Assembly (NCBI RefSeq): GCF_027706845.1
Contig: NZ_JAQGCZ010000010.1
Span: 152,894 to 216,893, forward strand
Direction of reading: 5' to 3'
DNA: 64,000 nucleotides
From: Mycolicibacterium sp. BiH015
GTDB taxonomy: Bacteria; Actinomycetota; Actinomycetes; Mycobacteriales; Mycobacteriaceae
In this document: positions 62,956 to 64,000 of the stretch, piece after piece
How positions within the stretch are numbered: the first letter of the stretch is position 1
Layout: every line of letters starts with the position of its first letter
Made by a program: the position numbers and the translations under genes
Notes under the pieces: generated by a model
Told to the model about the DNA's origin: nothing
Database searches by the model: none
Seen by the model: the letters and a program-made list of their open reading frames with translations, nothing else

Positions 62956-63905
62956 TTGCGACAGTTGATCTTTCGTGTTGGAGAGGTGGCGGCGCCGACG
63001 CGGACGCAGTCTCTGCCGAGGTCGATGCGGGCCTGCAGCGCGCGGGCTTCATTCTGGTGACCGGTCATGGGGTCGACGCCTCGCTTGCGCACGATGTCCG
63101 CGCCGCGTCGCGGGAATTCTTCGCGTTACCCCAGCACAGGAAGTCGGCATACTCCGTGCCCGTGGGGGGACACGGCTGGATCGGCCCGGGTGCCGAGGCC
63201 AACGCCTACGCCGAGGGCACCGAGACGCCACCCGATCTCAAAGAAAGCTTCAGCCTGGGCGCCGAGACGGCGACCGGTGATCCCGAGGTCGACCGAATCT
63301 GGTTCGCGCCCAACGTATGGCCCACCGAGGTCCCCGCCCTGCAGCGGTTGGTCGGCGAGTACACCGCGCAGATGCGGCGCGTGGCCGACGAGCTCTTGGC
63401 ATTGTTCGCCCATGCGCTCACGCTGCCGGTGAATCCGTTCGTCGAGCTGGCCAGTAGGCCGACGTGGACGATGAACATCAACCACTACCCGCCCGTGAGT
63501 GTCGTCGGTGAACCGGAACCGGGTCAGTTCCGCATCGGACCGCACACCGACTTCGGAACGGTCACGATCCTCGACCGCGAGCCCGGCGCCGGCGGACTCC
63601 AGGTGTACTCCGAGGAGGGCGGCTGGGAGGACGCGCCCTACGACCCGAAGGCGTTGACGGTGAACATCGGTGACCTTCTGGAGTATTGGAGCGGGCGGCG
63701 CTGGCCCTCGGGGCGCCACAGGGTGCTGCCACCCCAGCCGCACGCCCCCGAAGAGGATCTGGTGTCGCTGATCTACTTCTACGAGGCCAACCACGACGCA
63801 CTCGTCAGGCCGCTCAGCCCGCCGATCGGCAAGGTGGAAGGGCTGGAGCCGGTGACGTGCGCGGACTTCATCAAGGAGCGCCTGGACGCGATCACCGTCG
63901 GCTGA
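62952..63905 (+). CDS. isopenicillin-N-synthase-like non-haem iron oxygenase
   Basis: This 317-residue double-stranded beta-helix protein is of the IPNS/2-oxoglutarate oxygenase group. The iron ligands are H198 and D200 (GPHTDFG) and H256 (RHRV). At the R-x-S place that binds 2-oxoglutarate in this group the sequence reads L270-V-S272, so the arginine is missing and cosubstrate use is uncertain. The GTG start overlaps the cytosine deaminase stop. Relatives include fungal thymine 7-hydroxylase, which makes a pyrimidine substrate reasonable. The stop codon sits inside the first unit of a 27-bp tandem repeat. Confidence 0.85.
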   Translation: MIATVDLSCWRGGGADADAVSAEVDAGLQRAGFILVTGHGVDASLAHDVRAASREFFALPQHRKSAYSVPVGGHGWIGPGAEANAYAEGTETPPDLKESFSLGAETATGDPEVDRIWFAPNVWPTEVPALQRLVGEYTAQMRRVADELLALFAHALTLPVNPFVELASRPTWTMNINHYPPVSVVGEPEPGQFRIGPHTDFGTVTILDREPGAGGLQVYSEEGGWEDAPYDPKALTVNIGDLLEYWSGRRWPSGRHRVLPPQPHAPEEDLVSLIYFYEANHDALVRPLSPPIGKVEGLEPVTCADFIKERLDAITVG

Positions 63906-64000
63906 GCCGACAGTTCAGCTCCGGTCGGCTGAGCCGACAGTTCAGCTCCGGTCGGCTGAGCCGACAGTTCAGCTCCGGTCGGCTGAGCCGACAGTTCAGC
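63896..64000. repeat. 27-bp tandem repeat, at least 3.9 copies
   Basis: A 27-bp unit recurs with GCTGAGCC at 63901, 63928, 63955 and 63982, with no mismatches visible, and runs off the window edge. Each unit contains the palindrome GTCGGC-TGA-GCCGAC. The first unit supplies the last codons and stop of the oxygenase gene. It is a VNTR-like minisatellite or a stack of terminator-like hairpins. Confidence 0.9.

Noticed and set aside
63896..64000. CRISPR array at the window end
   Set aside because: The 27-bp units are directly abutting with no spacers, so it is a simple tandem repeat.

Overview
The window is high-GC DNA from a mycobacterium, most likely a fast-growing Mycolicibacterium-type species. 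Lineage markers are a mycolate-maturation reductase (cmrA), a mycothiol-type CPWC oxidoreductase, a 1627-residue NAD-glutamate dehydrogenase, a group II truncated haemoglobin (glbO), the AccA1/AccD1 carboxylase and a PlsB/PlsC/WS-DGAT lipid operon. From memory, gene order follows the M. tuberculosis Rv2466c-Rv2511 region read in the opposite direction. An accessory block of about 18 kb sits between the echA14-like gene and the lipid operon. No synteny search was run.

Layout. Positions 1-2.6 kb hold a truncated SDR, an HSL-type esterase, tRNA-His and orn. Positions 2.7-9.3 kb hold a HerA/DUF853-like ATPase, cmrA, an MFS transporter, a proline-rich MmpS-like membrane protein and an S9 peptidase. 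Positions 9.3-9.8 kb hold two tiny membrane proteins behind a SigF-like promoter. Positions 9.8-16.6 kb hold a divergent TetR gene with a double operator, then a translationally coupled operon accD1-accA1-fadE19-maoC-citE for leucine/branched acyl-CoA breakdown; echA14 converges on it.

Accessory block, 17.3-35.7 kb: a divergent pair of acyl-CoA-dehydrogenase-like genes with an IclR regulator; a secreted histidine phosphatase; an acyl thioesterase, a methyltransferase and a dienelactone hydrolase; a SnoaL-like/TetR pair around a four-fold 7-bp operator; a five-gene glycan cluster (GT2, GT4, WcbI, GT, methyltransferase); a TetR/P450/SDR/esterase cluster; and a broken IS481-type transposase next to tRNA-Arg(TCT).

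Core block, 35.8-61.7 kb: a WS/DGAT-plsC-plsB operon for acylglycerol and phospholipid synthesis; a CopD/CtaG membrane protein; a second SSB; ettA; gdh with two overlapping downstream genes; a 20-bp perfect inverted repeat; glbO; a large LuxR ATPase regulator; a catalase-fold protein; two HNH proteins flanking two genes that may encode accessory subunits of the cytochrome bcc-aa3 supercomplex; pepN; and the CPWC oxidoreductase.

The right end holds an FMN reductase, a cytosine deaminase of the fungal Fcy1 type overlapping an IPNS-like non-haem iron oxygenase gene by 4 bp, and a 27-bp tandem repeat that contains the oxygenase stop codon and runs off the window. The deaminase/oxygenase pair is the best candidate for an undescribed pathway. 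No CRISPR array, prophage or integrase was seen.
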